Shown: positions 26,535 to 35,218 of the stretch, piece by piece
Layout of the letters: each line of letters starts with the position of its first letter
Position numbering within the stretch: position 1 is the first letter of the stretch
From: CANKHA01 sp034668825
Lineage (GTDB): Bacteria > Pseudomonadota > Alphaproteobacteria > Rhizobiales > Xanthobacteraceae
Direction of reading: 5' to 3'
DNA length: 46,201 nucleotides
Assembly: GCA_034668825.1 (NCBI GenBank)
Contig: JAXDOR010000008.1
Span: forward strand, 1 to 46,201
Made by a program: the position numbers and the translations under genes
The notes under the pieces: generated by a model
Seen by the model: the letters and a program-made list of their open reading frames with translations, nothing else
What the model was told of the DNA's origin: nothing
Databases searched by the model: none

Positions 26535-28709
26535 ATGAACGCTCGCATCCAATCTTCCGCTTCGCTGCCCGAGACGCGCGCCAAGGTCGAGGCGCTGCTC
26601 AATCCACGCAACATCGTCATTCTCGGCGCCACCGATAAACCCGGAAGCTGGACGCAGCGCGTGTGGCGCAACGCGCATCACTATAAGTTTTCGGGGCCGA
26701 TTTATCCGATGAACCCCGGTCGCGACCGCGTATGGGACACCCGCTGCTACCGCTCCTTTGCCGACCTGCCGGAGTCTCCGGATCATGTCGTCGTCCTTAT
26801 TCCCGCTGCCTTTGTTCCCGATGCGCTTATCGAGGCGGCGCGGGCCGGCGCGCGCAGCGCGACGGTGATGACATCGGGCTTTGCCGAAGCGACGGACGCA
26901 GCCTCGAAAGAACTGAGCCAACGTCTGGCTACCGTCATCAAGCAAACCGGGCTTGCCGTGTCCGGTCCGAATTGTCTGGGTAATCTTCACGCCGCCGCTG
27001 GCCTGATGACCATGCCGGACGACCGCCCCCAGCGGCTTGCAGCTGGTCCCGTTGCTATCGTTAGCCAGTCCGGCGGCATCGCCATGGCGATCAAACGCAC
27101 GTTGGAGGAGCGCGGGATCGATACCGCCTCGGTCGTGACCTCGGGCAACGAGGCCGGGCTGTCGACCGCCGATTACATCGCCTATTATGTTGGACATCCG
27201 GACATCCGCATCATCGTCTCGTATCTGGAAGGCGTGCGTGATGGCCCGGCTTTCCTTTCGGCCTGCCGCATGGCCCGCGCCGCCGGCAAGCCGGTCATCG
27301 TGATGAAGCTCGGGGCGTCGGAGGATGGACGCGCGGCGGCGCTGGCCCACACCGGCGCACTCGCCGGTTCGATGCAAGCATTCGACGCGGTGGCCGCCAC
27401 GGTCGGAGCCCTTCGTGTAGGCACCCTCGATGACGTCGTCGAGGCGGTCGAATATTTCGTTCACGCGAGGCTGCCGCGCAGCGGCAATCTCGGCGGCATT
27501 ACCTTCTCGGGCGCGCTACGGGGTTTGCTGCTCGACGGCGCCGCCAATAACGGACTGACCTTTTCGCCGTTATCCGCGAGAACGCGGCAGCGACTGGAAT
27601 CCTTGCTCACAGTCGGGACGATCATTGGAAATCCGCTCGATTCCGGCTTTGCGGCACTCACCAGCCAGGACGCTTATCTGCGCTGCGTCGAGATCATGCT
27701 CGACGATCCTGGAATCGATATTCTGGTGTTGCAGGAGGAGTTGCCGCGGGCTCCCGGAACCGAGCGCAAGGAATCCAATCTTCGCGCCGTCAACGCCATT
27801 GCGGCCAAGGCTGGCAAGCCTGTCGTCTTCGTTAGCATGATTTCCTACGGCTTGACCGATTATAGCCGCGCACTGCGCGCAGAACTTCCGCGCCTCGCCT
27901 TCCAGCAGGAGGTGGACAAGACGATGCGTGCTTTACGCTCTGTCGCCGACTACGCGAAAAACATCGCGGAACCAACGGTCGCAGCCAAACCAAGCGCGGC
28001 AAACCAAGTAAAGCTGAAAAAAGCGCTCGCCTCATCGGTTCCCGGTTGCAGAACGCTGAGCGAGACCGCGTCGAAAGCACTGTTGAAAGCCTATGGCTTT
28101 CGCACGCCCAAGGAAGCCATTGCCCGGACCGAAAAGGAAGCGCTCGCCATCGCTAAACGGATCGGCTTTCCGCTTGTGGCCAAGGCGGTGGCCGCCCAGC
28201 TCGCGCATAAATCGGATGTGGGTGGGGTGATCGTCGGCCTGCGCTCGGCGAAGGAAGTCCGGAAAGCCTATCGCCGGATCGTTCAAACTGTCGGGCGGCG
28301 ATCGGGCGTTGCGCTCGACGGCGTGCTGATTGCGGAACAAATATCGGACGGCGTCGAACTGGTACTCGGCGTCACCCGCGACCCCGAGGTAGGGCCGGTG
28401 ATCATGTTCGGCTCCGGCGGCGTCGAACTCGAACTGCATCGCGACGTCGCCATCGCGGCGCTACCGCTGGATGAGAAAAAGGCCGTCGCCCTTATCGATA
28501 AGACACGCGCGGGCAAGCTCATCCAGGGTTATCGTGGCGGCGCGGCGCTTGACCGCAACGCGGTGGTTAAGGCGCTGATCGGTCTTTCCCAACTCATGAT
28601 GGACGCCGGAGCCCGGATCGATTCCATCGACGTCAATCCGTTCCTGGTAAGGCGACGCGGCGGCGTTGCGCTCGACGCGCTTGTCGTACTCGCTGACGAT
28701 GGCGGGTGA
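26535..28709 (+). CDS. ADP-forming acyl-CoA synthetase, FerA-like
   Basis: A 724-residue fused alpha-beta acetate--CoA ligase (ADP-forming) family protein: CoA-binding domain about 1-150 (NIVILGATDKPGSW), ligase domain with phosphorylatable H272 in ALAHTGALAG, a linker around 470-500, then an ATP-grasp domain (SKALLKAYGFRTP, FPLVAKAVAAQLAHKSDVGG). Members activate acids with ATP through acyl-phosphate and phospho-His steps. From memory, the feruloyl-CoA synthetase FerA of Sphingobium SYK-6 belongs to this family, and here a FerB-like gene lies two genes downstream. Acid specificity is an inference from context. The gene sits between the permease and ATPase genes, 18 bases after the former. 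Confidence 0.88.
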   Translation: MNARIQSSASLPETRAKVEALLNPRNIVILGATDKPGSWTQRVWRNAHHYKFSGPIYPMNPGRDRVWDTRCYRSFADLPESPDHVVVLIPAAFVPDALIEAARAGARSATVMTSGFAEATDAASKELSQRLATVIKQTGLAVSGPNCLGNLHAAAGLMTMPDDRPQRLAAGPVAIVSQSGGIAMAIKRTLEERGIDTASVVTSGNEAGLSTADYIAYYVGHPDIRIIVSYLEGVRDGPAFLSACRMARAAGKPVIVMKLGASEDGRAAALAHTGALAGSMQAFDAVAATVGALRVGTLDDVVEAVEYFVHARLPRSGNLGGITFSGALRGLLLDGAANNGLTFSPLSARTRQRLESLLTVGTIIGNPLDSGFAALTSQDAYLRCVEIMLDDPGIDILVLQEELPRAPGTERKESNLRAVNAIAAKAGKPVVFVSMISYGLTDYSRALRAELPRLAFQQEVDKTMRALRSVADYAKNIAEPTVAAKPSAANQVKLKKALASSVPGCRTLSETASKALLKAYGFRTPKEAIARTEKEALAIAKRIGFPLVAKAVAAQLAHKSDVGGVIVGLRSAKEVRKAYRRIVQTVGRRSGVALDGVLIAEQISDGVELVLGVTRDPEVGPVIMFGSGGVELELHRDVAIAALPLDEKKAVALIDKTRAGKLIQGYRGGAALDRNAVVKALIGLSQLMMDAGARIDSIDVNPFLVRRRGGVALDALVVLADDGG

Positions 28710-28713
28710 GCCC

Positions 28714-29844
28714 ATGCTGCGCGTCGAAAATCTCAGCAAGATTTTTGCCAATTCCACCGATCGGATTTCCGGTGGCATCAGCGAGGCGAATTTCGAACTG
28801 GAGCCCGGGACATTTTTTACCATGCTCGGGCCTTCCGGCTGCGGCAAGACCACGACGTTACGCTGTATCGCCGGCCTGGAGACGCCCGATGCAGGAGTGA
28901 TCTCGATCGACGGCGAAGCTTTGTTCGACCGGAAAGCGGGTATCAATATTCCGGTGGAGCGGCGCGCGGTCGGCATGGTTTTCCAATCTTACGCGATCTG
29001 GCCGCATATGACCGTCGCCGAGAATGTGGCTTTCCCGCTCACCGTCGCCAAGGACCGGAATTTCTCCCGCGCCGAGATCGAAGCAGCGGTCAATCGCGCG
29101 CTCACGGTTGTCAATCTTGGCGGCTACCAACAGCGTTCCGCGACGCAACTTTCCGGCGGCGAGCAGCAGCGCGTTGCGCTTGCGCGCGCCATCGTGCGCG
29201 AGCCGAGGCTGTTGCTGCTCGATGAACCGCTCTCTAATCTGGACGCTCAGCTTCGCGATGAGATGCGCAGCGAACTCAAACGGCTGCAAAGCAAGATCGG
29301 CATCACTACTGTCTATGTAACCCACGATCAGTCCGAGGCCCTGGCATTGTCCGACCAGATCGCGGTGATCAACCGAGGCCGGATCAGGCAGATCGGCAGC
29401 CCGCATGACATTTATTACCAACCCGCCGACGCCTTCGTCGCCCGCTTCGTCGGCGCGACCAACCTGCTTGACGGCCGCTTGATCGGCGCCGCCAATGGCC
29501 GGGGTGAGGTCGAGGTTTCAGGCGGCCGCAGGCTTAAATGCCTGGTCCCGCACCGGATCGACGATGGCTCCTCGGTATCGGTCTCTATCCGTCCGGAAAG
29601 CATCCAGCTGGTAGCGGCCCAACCGTCTCCAGGGACAACAGACGGAAATTGTCTCGCGGGCCGGCTCAGCGCCGTCACCTTTCTCGGCTCCGCGCGCCGC
29701 GTTGACGTGTCGAGCGAAGGACTGATGCTGCAAGTTACCATGCCCGCCGACATGCCGCTGCCGGCGGACAAGGAAGTTCTGCTGGTCTTCGCGCCGGAGC
29801 GAACGATCGCGCTGCCGCGGGCTATACCTGATCCACATCCATGA
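28714..29844 (+). CDS. ABC transporter ATPase (FbpC/PotA-like)
   Basis: A 376-residue ATPase. Walker A GPSGCGKTT (K45), signature LSGGEQQRVALARA, Walker B LLLLDEPLSNLD and the H loop VTHDQSEAL are intact. A C-terminal TOBE/OB region (about 245-376) is as in PotA, MalK and FbpC. ATG 28714 after GGGTGAG is preferred over 28699 and 28666; it starts five bases after the synthetase stop, indicating coupling. It completes the importer with the permease and binding protein encoded on the other side of the synthetase. Confidence 0.92.
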   Translation: MLRVENLSKIFANSTDRISGGISEANFELEPGTFFTMLGPSGCGKTTTLRCIAGLETPDAGVISIDGEALFDRKAGINIPVERRAVGMVFQSYAIWPHMTVAENVAFPLTVAKDRNFSRAEIEAAVNRALTVVNLGGYQQRSATQLSGGEQQRVALARAIVREPRLLLLDEPLSNLDAQLRDEMRSELKRLQSKIGITTVYVTHDQSEALALSDQIAVINRGRIRQIGSPHDIYYQPADAFVARFVGATNLLDGRLIGAANGRGEVEVSGGRRLKCLVPHRIDDGSSVSVSIRPESIQLVAAQPSPGTTDGNCLAGRLSAVTFLGSARRVDVSSEGLMLQVTMPADMPLPADKEVLLVFAPERTIALPRAIPDPHP

Positions 29845-29858
29845 CGGGGAAAAACCAG

Positions 29859-30692
29859 ATGGCAAGGAAGAAGAAATACGAGACCATTTTGGTCGACAAC
29901 AAGGACGGGATCACTTGGGTCACCTTCAATCGCCCGGACCAGCGCAATGCCATGAGCCCACAGCTGCACATGGATATGGACGACGTGCTGGACGATCTGG
30001 CGATCGATCCGAAGACCGAAGTTCTGGTGATCACCGGCGCCGGCAAGGCTTTCTCCGCCGGCCAGGACATTAAGCTCTATTTCCGCGGCACGGCCTCCGA
30101 CCCTGCGGCACGGCAGAAAGCGCGACGTGCGTCGAATCAATGGCGTTGGCAGAAACTTTCGACCTTTCCCAAGCCGACCATCGCCATGGTCAACGGCTTC
30201 TGCTTCGGCGGGGCGTTCACGCAGGTCTGCGCTTGCGATTTTGCCTTTGCGGCTGACGAGGCGTTGTTCGGCCTCTCAGAGATAAACTGGGGTATTCTGC
30301 CGGGGGGCATCGTTGCTTGGAACGTCACGCAAATGCTGAATTTCCGCAATGCGCTCTATTACGCGATGACCGGCGATACCTTCGATGGCAAGAAGGCGCA
30401 GGAGATCGGCTTCGTCAATTTCTCCGTGCCCGGCTCCGAACTAACATCGGCGACGACTACGTTCGCCAAGAAGCTGATGGAGAAAAGCCCTGCCGCCATG
30501 CGGTACACCAAGGAGTGCATCCGTTCCGTGCGCTTCATGAACGAACCGCAGGCGGCCGATTATCTCAACGCCAAGAGCGACGCCTTGAAATTCAACGACA
30601 AGGAAGGCGGACGTGAAGAAGGCATGAAGCAGTTTCTCGACGAAAAAACCTACCGTCCCGGATTCGGACATTACAAGCGAAAGAAGCGTTGA
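29859..30692 (+). CDS. Enoyl-CoA hydratase/lyase, close to hydroxycinnamoyl-CoA hydratase/lyase (FerB/Ech-like)
   Basis: A 277-residue crotonase-fold protein very like Pseudomonas feruloyl-CoA hydratase/lyase: RPDQRNAMSP, DIKLYFRG, KPTIAMVNGFCFGG, FGLSEINWGI, YYAMTG and EGGREEGMKQFLDEK all fit. Those enzymes hydrate and cleave hydroxycinnamoyl-CoA to an aldehyde and acetyl-CoA. Aligned by eye, E141 matches the catalytic Glu143 and Y74 matches Tyr75, but Tyr239 is Asn here (N237) and Ser123 is Thr (T121). The substrate may therefore lack a para-hydroxyl. ATG 29859 (GGGGA before it) is preferred to 29841, which overlaps the ATPase stop. Confidence 0.85.
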   Translation: MARKKKYETILVDNKDGITWVTFNRPDQRNAMSPQLHMDMDDVLDDLAIDPKTEVLVITGAGKAFSAGQDIKLYFRGTASDPAARQKARRASNQWRWQKLSTFPKPTIAMVNGFCFGGAFTQVCACDFAFAADEALFGLSEINWGILPGGIVAWNVTQMLNFRNALYYAMTGDTFDGKKAQEIGFVNFSVPGSELTSATTTFAKKLMEKSPAAMRYTKECIRSVRFMNEPQAADYLNAKSDALKFNDKEGGREEGMKQFLDEKTYRPGFGHYKRKKR

Positions 30693-30739
30693 GTGTCGGA
30701 CTACTGCGAATGCGTGCCCTACGGCATTGTGCGGCATAG

Positions 30740-31204
30740 CTAGAGGGCTGTAAGCGCCCGCACCTCCGCCAAGCCCAGAGTCCGCGGTCCCGCAGCATCG
30801 GCATAGATGAAGCGCAGCCTTCGGCGGCGCGCTACCAAGACGGCGGGCAGCGGGTCGTAGCGGTAGGTTTCGCCACCCAGATGCGGCATCATGCTGCCGA
30901 CGTCGGTCACCGCCTCGACTTCGACCCGCAATAGGACCAGCTTTTCACCGTCGGCGCCCTTGGCCTCAAACGGCACCTGCGCCAGGCGCAAAAAGCTCGT
31001 GGGATCGGCAGCAATCATGAAGGCGTCGACGAAGGCGATTTCGACGAGATCGAGATCAGGCTCCCCCGGAGACGCGTGATCGTCGGTGTGACCGGAATCA
31101 AGATGCGGCGTCTGCCATTGCGCCAGCGGTCTCGGCGGAGCGGCATGATTGTGGCCCGGACCGGCGCCATTGCCGTCGTGTTCGTGATCGTGTCCGCGAT
31201 GCAT
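30740..31204 (-). CDS. Histidine-rich small protein in the guanidine operon; possible nickel-handling factor
   Basis: A 154-residue protein with nine His in the first 43 residues (positions 2, 5, 7, 9, 18, 20, 34, 39, 43), mixed with Asp and Gly, a composition seen in nickel or zinc chaperones such as UreE tails or HypB. The rest (about 50-154) is a small alpha/beta domain I do not recognise. It has no signal peptide. GAGGG five bases before ATG 31204 supports the start; a TTG at 31216 overlaps the upstream stop. As last gene after the guanidine hydrolase, and since that family needs nickel, metal delivery is the obvious but unproven idea. Elsewhere HypA/HypB homologues fill that place. Confidence 0.7.
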   Translation of the reverse strand: MHRGHDHEHDGNGAGPGHNHAAPPRPLAQWQTPHLDSGHTDDHASPGEPDLDLVEIAFVDAFMIAADPTSFLRLAQVPFEAKGADGEKLVLLRVEVEAVTDVGSMMPHLGGETYRYDPLPAVLVARRRRLRFIYADAAGPRTLGLAEVRALTAL

Positions 31205-31212
31205 GGCGTCCC

Positions 31213-32418
31213 TCAATAGCTGACCGGTTTGTCGATCATGTGTTTGTGCGATCCGAGCTTGCCGTTGGCCACCACCGATCCCAGCGCCTCGACCACGACG
31301 CGCAGCCCAAACAAGGAGGTGATGTCCGAGGTGTCGTAAGGCGGCGAGACCTCAACGACTTCGAGCCCGCAAAGTCCTTCGGCGGCGACGAGACCCAAGA
31401 GCTTTAGCGCCTCGCGCGGCAGGAAGCCGCCTGGCTCTGGCCAGCCGGTGCCGGGCACGAATCCGCAATCCACCGAATCCACATCGAAGGAAATATAAAC
31501 CGCGTCCGCGTCCTTCCAGGCGAGCTCTAGCGCGATCTCGGCGGTCTTCTCCAGCCCGAGCTTCTCGATATCAGCGATGGTGAGCACGTTGGTACCGCGC
31601 TTGCGCGCTTCCTGCACGCCCTCGCGGGGAACCTGCCAGCCGCCGATGCCGAGCTGCACCAGATTGGTGGGCGACACGTTCGGCAGGTTGGTCGCCCAAT
31701 ACCAGGGCGTCGTGTGCATGCGCTCGTCGAGATCCTTCTCCTGGATGTCGATGTGCCGGTCGAAATGGATGATGCCGATCTTCTTCGACGTGCATTGGGC
31801 GATGCCGCGCACGCAAGGGAAGCCGATCGAATGGTCGCCGCCCAGCATCAAGGGCAGCGCGCCCGACGAGAACACATGGCTCACCCCGCGCGTGATCTGG
31901 TCGAAGCTCTTTTCCAGATTGGCGGGAATCGTGAACACGTCGCCGGCGTCGCACAGTGTCATCTGCTCCCGCAGATCAACGCCGAGTTCGTAATTGTAAG
32001 GTGTATAAAGCGCGGAGATGCGGCGGATGCCCTGCGGCCCAAAGCGCGTGCCCGGTCGATAGGTGGTGCCGGAATCGAAGGGGATGCCGATCACCGCAGC
32101 GTCATACTTGCCCACGTCGCGGATGTTCTCGACGTAGGGCGCCTTGAGAAAGGTGTTGATGCCGGCGAAATGCGGCAACTCGCCGCGCGCAAAGGTCGGA
32201 ATGGTTTTGTCGGTGAGGCACTCCGAGCCGGGCAGCCCCATGTCGAGTGCCCATTGCTGATGCTTGCGCCAGGCGTCATCCGGCAGCTTCCCCTCGGCAT
32301 CCAGCGACTTCCAGCCTTGGGTCGAAAGCCGGTCGAAGTCCGGATGGTGTCGGCGTAGGCGGCTCGGCGGCGCAAACAGTCCCGCCTTGAATGAATGTCG
32401 GGTGCGATCGAAAGTCAT
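31213..32418 (-). CDS. gdmH: Guanidine hydrolase (ureohydrolase family)
   Basis: A 401-residue ureohydrolase with the N-terminal extension (about 1-85) that sets guanidine hydrolases apart from agmatinases of about 310 residues. The dinuclear metal ligands are intact: H196 (GGDHS), D220, H222, D224 (HFDRHID) and D312, D314 (SFDVDSVD). GWPEPGGFLPREALKLLGLV and DERMHTTPW recall the cyanobacterial nickel enzyme Sll1077 that splits guanidine to urea and ammonia. The guanidine-I riboswitch at the head of the operon strongly supports this over arginase or agmatinase. ATG 32418 overlaps the ATPase stop (ATGA). Confidence 0.9.
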   Translation of the reverse strand: MTFDRTRHSFKAGLFAPPSRLRRHHPDFDRLSTQGWKSLDAEGKLPDDAWRKHQQWALDMGLPGSECLTDKTIPTFARGELPHFAGINTFLKAPYVENIRDVGKYDAAVIGIPFDSGTTYRPGTRFGPQGIRRISALYTPYNYELGVDLREQMTLCDAGDVFTIPANLEKSFDQITRGVSHVFSSGALPLMLGGDHSIGFPCVRGIAQCTSKKIGIIHFDRHIDIQEKDLDERMHTTPWYWATNLPNVSPTNLVQLGIGGWQVPREGVQEARKRGTNVLTIADIEKLGLEKTAEIALELAWKDADAVYISFDVDSVDCGFVPGTGWPEPGGFLPREALKLLGLVAAEGLCGLEVVEVSPPYDTSDITSLFGLRVVVEALGSVVANGKLGSHKHMIDKPVSY

Positions 32419-33218
32419 GCCGCGGCTCCTTCAGATGGGCTTTTCGTTGCGTGAGGATCGAGAGGTTTCGAGAAGCGCAGCACCGGAACGGCGCTGTCGC
32501 GGGCGAGGTCGAGGTCGTAGGTGATGACAGCGCCGTAGCGGCCCGGCGCCTGTGGATCGATCCGCCGCTTGTCCAGCGCGATCAGCCGCGTGCCAAGGGC
32601 GAAAGCTTCCTTGATGTCATGGGTGACCATCACGATGGTCATGCCGCAGTCGCGCCAGACGAAGCGGATGAGTTCGTGCATCTGCGCGCGCGTCCCGGGA
32701 TCGAGCGCGCCGAACGGCTCGTCGAGCAGCAGCACCTTCGGCTTCTTGGCGACCGCTTGGGCAATCGCGAGGCGCTGCTGCATGCCGCCGGAGAGCGCGC
32801 TCGGATATTTGTCGCGATGCTGGCTCAACCCCACCTCGGCAATCAGCCGGTCGCTTTCAGCAATAGCGGCTTTGCGCGCGGCGCCGAACAGGCGAGCGGC
32901 AAACGGACTTTGCGCGCATTCAAAGCCAAGCAACACATTGCCGAGGACGGTGAGGTGCGGCATCACGGAATAGCGTTGGAACACCACGCCGCGGTCCGGG
33001 CAGGGCTCCGCCGCCATCGGTTTGCCGTCCAGCAAAATCTCTCCGCGGGTCGGCCGTTCCTGGCCGAGCAGCGTGCGCAACAATGTGCTTTTGCCGGCGC
33101 CGGACGGCCCGACCAACGACACGAAAGAACCGGCCGCTATAGTTAGATTGAGGCGCTCCAGCACGATCTGATCGCCGTATTCGACCCATACATTGCGGTA
33201 GGTGATGCTGCTGCTCAT
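32415..33218 (-). CDS. ABC transporter ATPase, guanidine operon
   Basis: A 267-residue ATPase of the nitrate/taurine/NMT1-linked group. Walker A GPSGAGKST, signature LSGGMQQRLAIAQA, Walker B VLLLDEPFGALD and the H loop VTHDIKEAF are complete. The start is ATG 33218, overlapping the permease stop (TGATG); the long frame continuing to 33824 only antisense-frames the permease and is not coding. The C-terminal tail RYGAVITYDLDLARDSAVPV is longer than average. It should energise uptake of guanidine. Confidence 0.93.
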   Translation of the reverse strand: MSSSITYRNVWVEYGDQIVLERLNLTIAAGSFVSLVGPSGAGKSTLLRTLLGQERPTRGEILLDGKPMAAEPCPDRGVVFQRYSVMPHLTVLGNVLLGFECAQSPFAARLFGAARKAAIAESDRLIAEVGLSQHRDKYPSALSGGMQQRLAIAQAVAKKPKVLLLDEPFGALDPGTRAQMHELIRFVWRDCGMTIVMVTHDIKEAFALGTRLIALDKRRIDPQAPGRYGAVITYDLDLARDSAVPVLRFSKPLDPHATKSPSEGAAA

Positions 33219-34027
33219 CACCGCCGCTCCTGGATGTGTGCCCAAGGAAAAGCCGCGCGCGAGATTCGCTGCAGGGCGAAATCCATCAGCCAGGCGAGCA
33301 GCGTGATCCAGGCGACGTAGGGCAGGATCACGTCCATGGCGAGATAGCGCCGCAGCAGGAAGATGCGATAGCCGAGGCCGACATCGGCCGCGATCGCTTC
33401 CGCTGAGATGAGGAATAGGAATGCCGGGCCGAGCGATAGGCGCACCGCATCGATCAGCCGCGGCATGATCTGCGGCAGCACGACCCGGATCGCGACCTGC
33501 CACGTGGATGCGCCCAGCGACTGCGCCTTGACGATCTGCTCCGCCGGCAAGGCTTTGGCGGCGAAGACGACATCCCGCACCAGGAATGGCGCCACGCCGA
33601 ACACGATCAGCACAACCTTCGACAATTCGCCAAGCCCGAAGACGATGAAGAGGATCGGCAGCACCGCCATGGGCGGGATCATCGATAGGATGGCGACCAG
33701 CGGCGCGAGGCTCGCGCTGACAAAAGGCAGGATCGCAATCGACAGCCCGACCCCGAGACCCAGCAACGTCGCGATGCCAAGTCCCAATCCCAGGCGTTGC
33801 AGGCTCGCGGCGGTATCGGTCCACAGCACGATCTCTCCGGTACGCCGGTCGGGCTCGAAAGCGGCGTGTCGCATTGCGCTCGCCATTTCGCCGATCGGCG
33901 GCAGCAGCTTGTCTTCAGGATTTACGGCACGCCGTTCCGCCGAGCCGACCACGTAGAGGAACGCGATCAGGACGAAAGGAATGAGCGCCAGGACCAGGCC
34001 GCTCGCGCGGCCTGGAGCAATGTTCAT
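33218..34027 (-). CDS. ABC transporter permease, guanidine operon
   Basis: A 269-residue inner membrane protein with about six segments, of the SsuC/TauC type. The EAA loop reads ...AKAQSLGASTWQVAIRVVLP... near residues 170-190. It is placed between the binding protein and ATPase genes, 55 bases after the former, so the trio makes one importer. Confidence 0.92.
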   Translation of the reverse strand: MNIAPGRASGLVLALIPFVLIAFLYVVGSAERRAVNPEDKLLPPIGEMASAMRHAAFEPDRRTGEIVLWTDTAASLQRLGLGLGIATLLGLGVGLSIAILPFVSASLAPLVAILSMIPPMAVLPILFIVFGLGELSKVVLIVFGVAPFLVRDVVFAAKALPAEQIVKAQSLGASTWQVAIRVVLPQIMPRLIDAVRLSLGPAFLFLISAEAIAADVGLGYRIFLLRRYLAMDVILPYVAWITLLAWLMDFALQRISRAAFPWAHIQERR

Positions 34028-34082
34028 GATCCGGCGTATGACGTGTTACCTCCGCGCTGGCGGCCGCCCTTCAGGGCATCCG

Positions 34083-35144
34083 TCAGAGCTTACCATCCGC
34101 CGCCATCTTCATGTAGGAGGCGTCGAAGCGGAGTTTCACGTTTTTCTTGGAACCGAGAACCTCGCCGCTCGGCATGGCGATGCCGATGGCATCCTTCGAC
34201 TTCACCTTCTCGCCAAGGAGATTGTGTTCGAAGCAAAAGGTGCGCACGAGCTCCATGGTCTTCGATAGGTCCGCGCTGTTCATGAAGGTCAGCGCCTCCT
34301 TCGGCGTATAATACATTCGCGTGGTCTTGAGCTGGGCCTCGAAGCCGGCGAGGTCGGTGCCGGAAGCCTTGGCCATGGCCTCGCGTGCAGCCTTGCCCTT
34401 TTCGCCCGTGTCCTGCATTAGCGCGATAGTCTCATACCAGATGCCGACCAGCGCCTTGCCGAGATTGGGATTGTCCTTCAACGTCTCGGTGTTGACGCCA
34501 AGCAGGTCCTCGATCTCACCGGGGATTTTGCTCGAGTCATAGACCAGTGTCGCGCCCGGTTCCGCCTTCACCTCCATAAGCTGCGGATTCCACGTCACGA
34601 CTGCGGTGGAGTCCGATGACTTGAATGCGCCGACGATATCGGCGTCCGAGGTGTTGGTGGTCTTGATGTCCTTTTCCTTGAGGTTGACTGTCGAAAGCCC
34701 GCGCGCCAGCAGATAATGCGACACCGATAGTTCCACGAGATTGACTTTCTGGCCCTTGATGTCGGCGAGCGTCTTGCCCTTCTTCAGCACCACCCCGTCA
34801 TTGCCGTTGGAGAAGTCGCCCATGATCACTGCGGTGGTATCGACGCCGCCGGCGGCCGGAATTGTCAGCGCGTCCATATTGGTCAGGGTAACGCCGTCGA
34901 ATTTGCCCGCGGTGTATTGATTGATCGACTCGACGTAGTCGTTGATCTGCGTGACGTTGATGGTGATGCCGTATTTATCGGCCCACTTCTTGACGATGCC
35001 GGCTTCGGCTGCATAAGGCCATGGCATCCATCCGACGTAGATGGTCCAGGCGATATTGAATTCCCTTTTCGGCGCGGCGCTGGCTGCGGCCGGGAAAGTC
35101 GCGGAAAAAATCAAAGCCATCAGGAGAGCTACGATACGTTTCAT
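34083..35144 (-). CDS. ABC transporter substrate-binding protein, guanidine operon
   Basis: A 353-residue periplasmic protein. The ATG at 35144 is chosen because GAGGA lies eight bases upstream and MKRIVALLMALIFSAT to ASA is a signal peptide; the frame open to 35204 would read into the leader. NIAWTIYVGWMPWPYAAEAG and the downstream NQYTAGKFDGVTLTNMDAL mark the NMT1-like group found next to guanidine riboswitches. The gene is the first of the riboswitch-controlled operon, so guanidine is the expected ligand; relatives in cyanobacteria lie beside the guanidine hydrolase gene. Confidence 0.92.
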   Translation of the reverse strand: MKRIVALLMALIFSATFPAAASAAPKREFNIAWTIYVGWMPWPYAAEAGIVKKWADKYGITINVTQINDYVESINQYTAGKFDGVTLTNMDALTIPAAGGVDTTAVIMGDFSNGNDGVVLKKGKTLADIKGQKVNLVELSVSHYLLARGLSTVNLKEKDIKTTNTSDADIVGAFKSSDSTAVVTWNPQLMEVKAEPGATLVYDSSKIPGEIEDLLGVNTETLKDNPNLGKALVGIWYETIALMQDTGEKGKAAREAMAKASGTDLAGFEAQLKTTRMYYTPKEALTFMNSADLSKTMELVRTFCFEHNLLGEKVKSKDAIGIAMPSGEVLGSKKNVKLRFDASYMKMAADGKL

Positions 35145-35218
35145 GACAGAATCCTCGTTGTCGCTGGACCTGACCGAAGATGGGCACGCCTCAAGTGATG
35201 CCAATCCTGGCCACTGAG

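Noticed and set aside
23703..29844. Iron(III) importer assignment for the FbpABC-like genes
   Set aside because: Family resemblance is real, but the CoA synthetase and hydratase/lyase inside the operon and the unclear iron ligands argue for an organic acid.
31213..32418. Calling the ureohydrolase an agmatinase or arginase
   Set aside because: The long N-terminal extension, the DERMHTTPW and GWPEPGGF blocks, and the guanidine-I riboswitch fit guanidine hydrolase better.
32415..33824. 469-codon frame that would extend the guanidine ATPase N-terminus
   Set aside because: The part beyond 33218 is the permease read in the wrong frame; MSSSITYRN with the TGATG junction is the true start.
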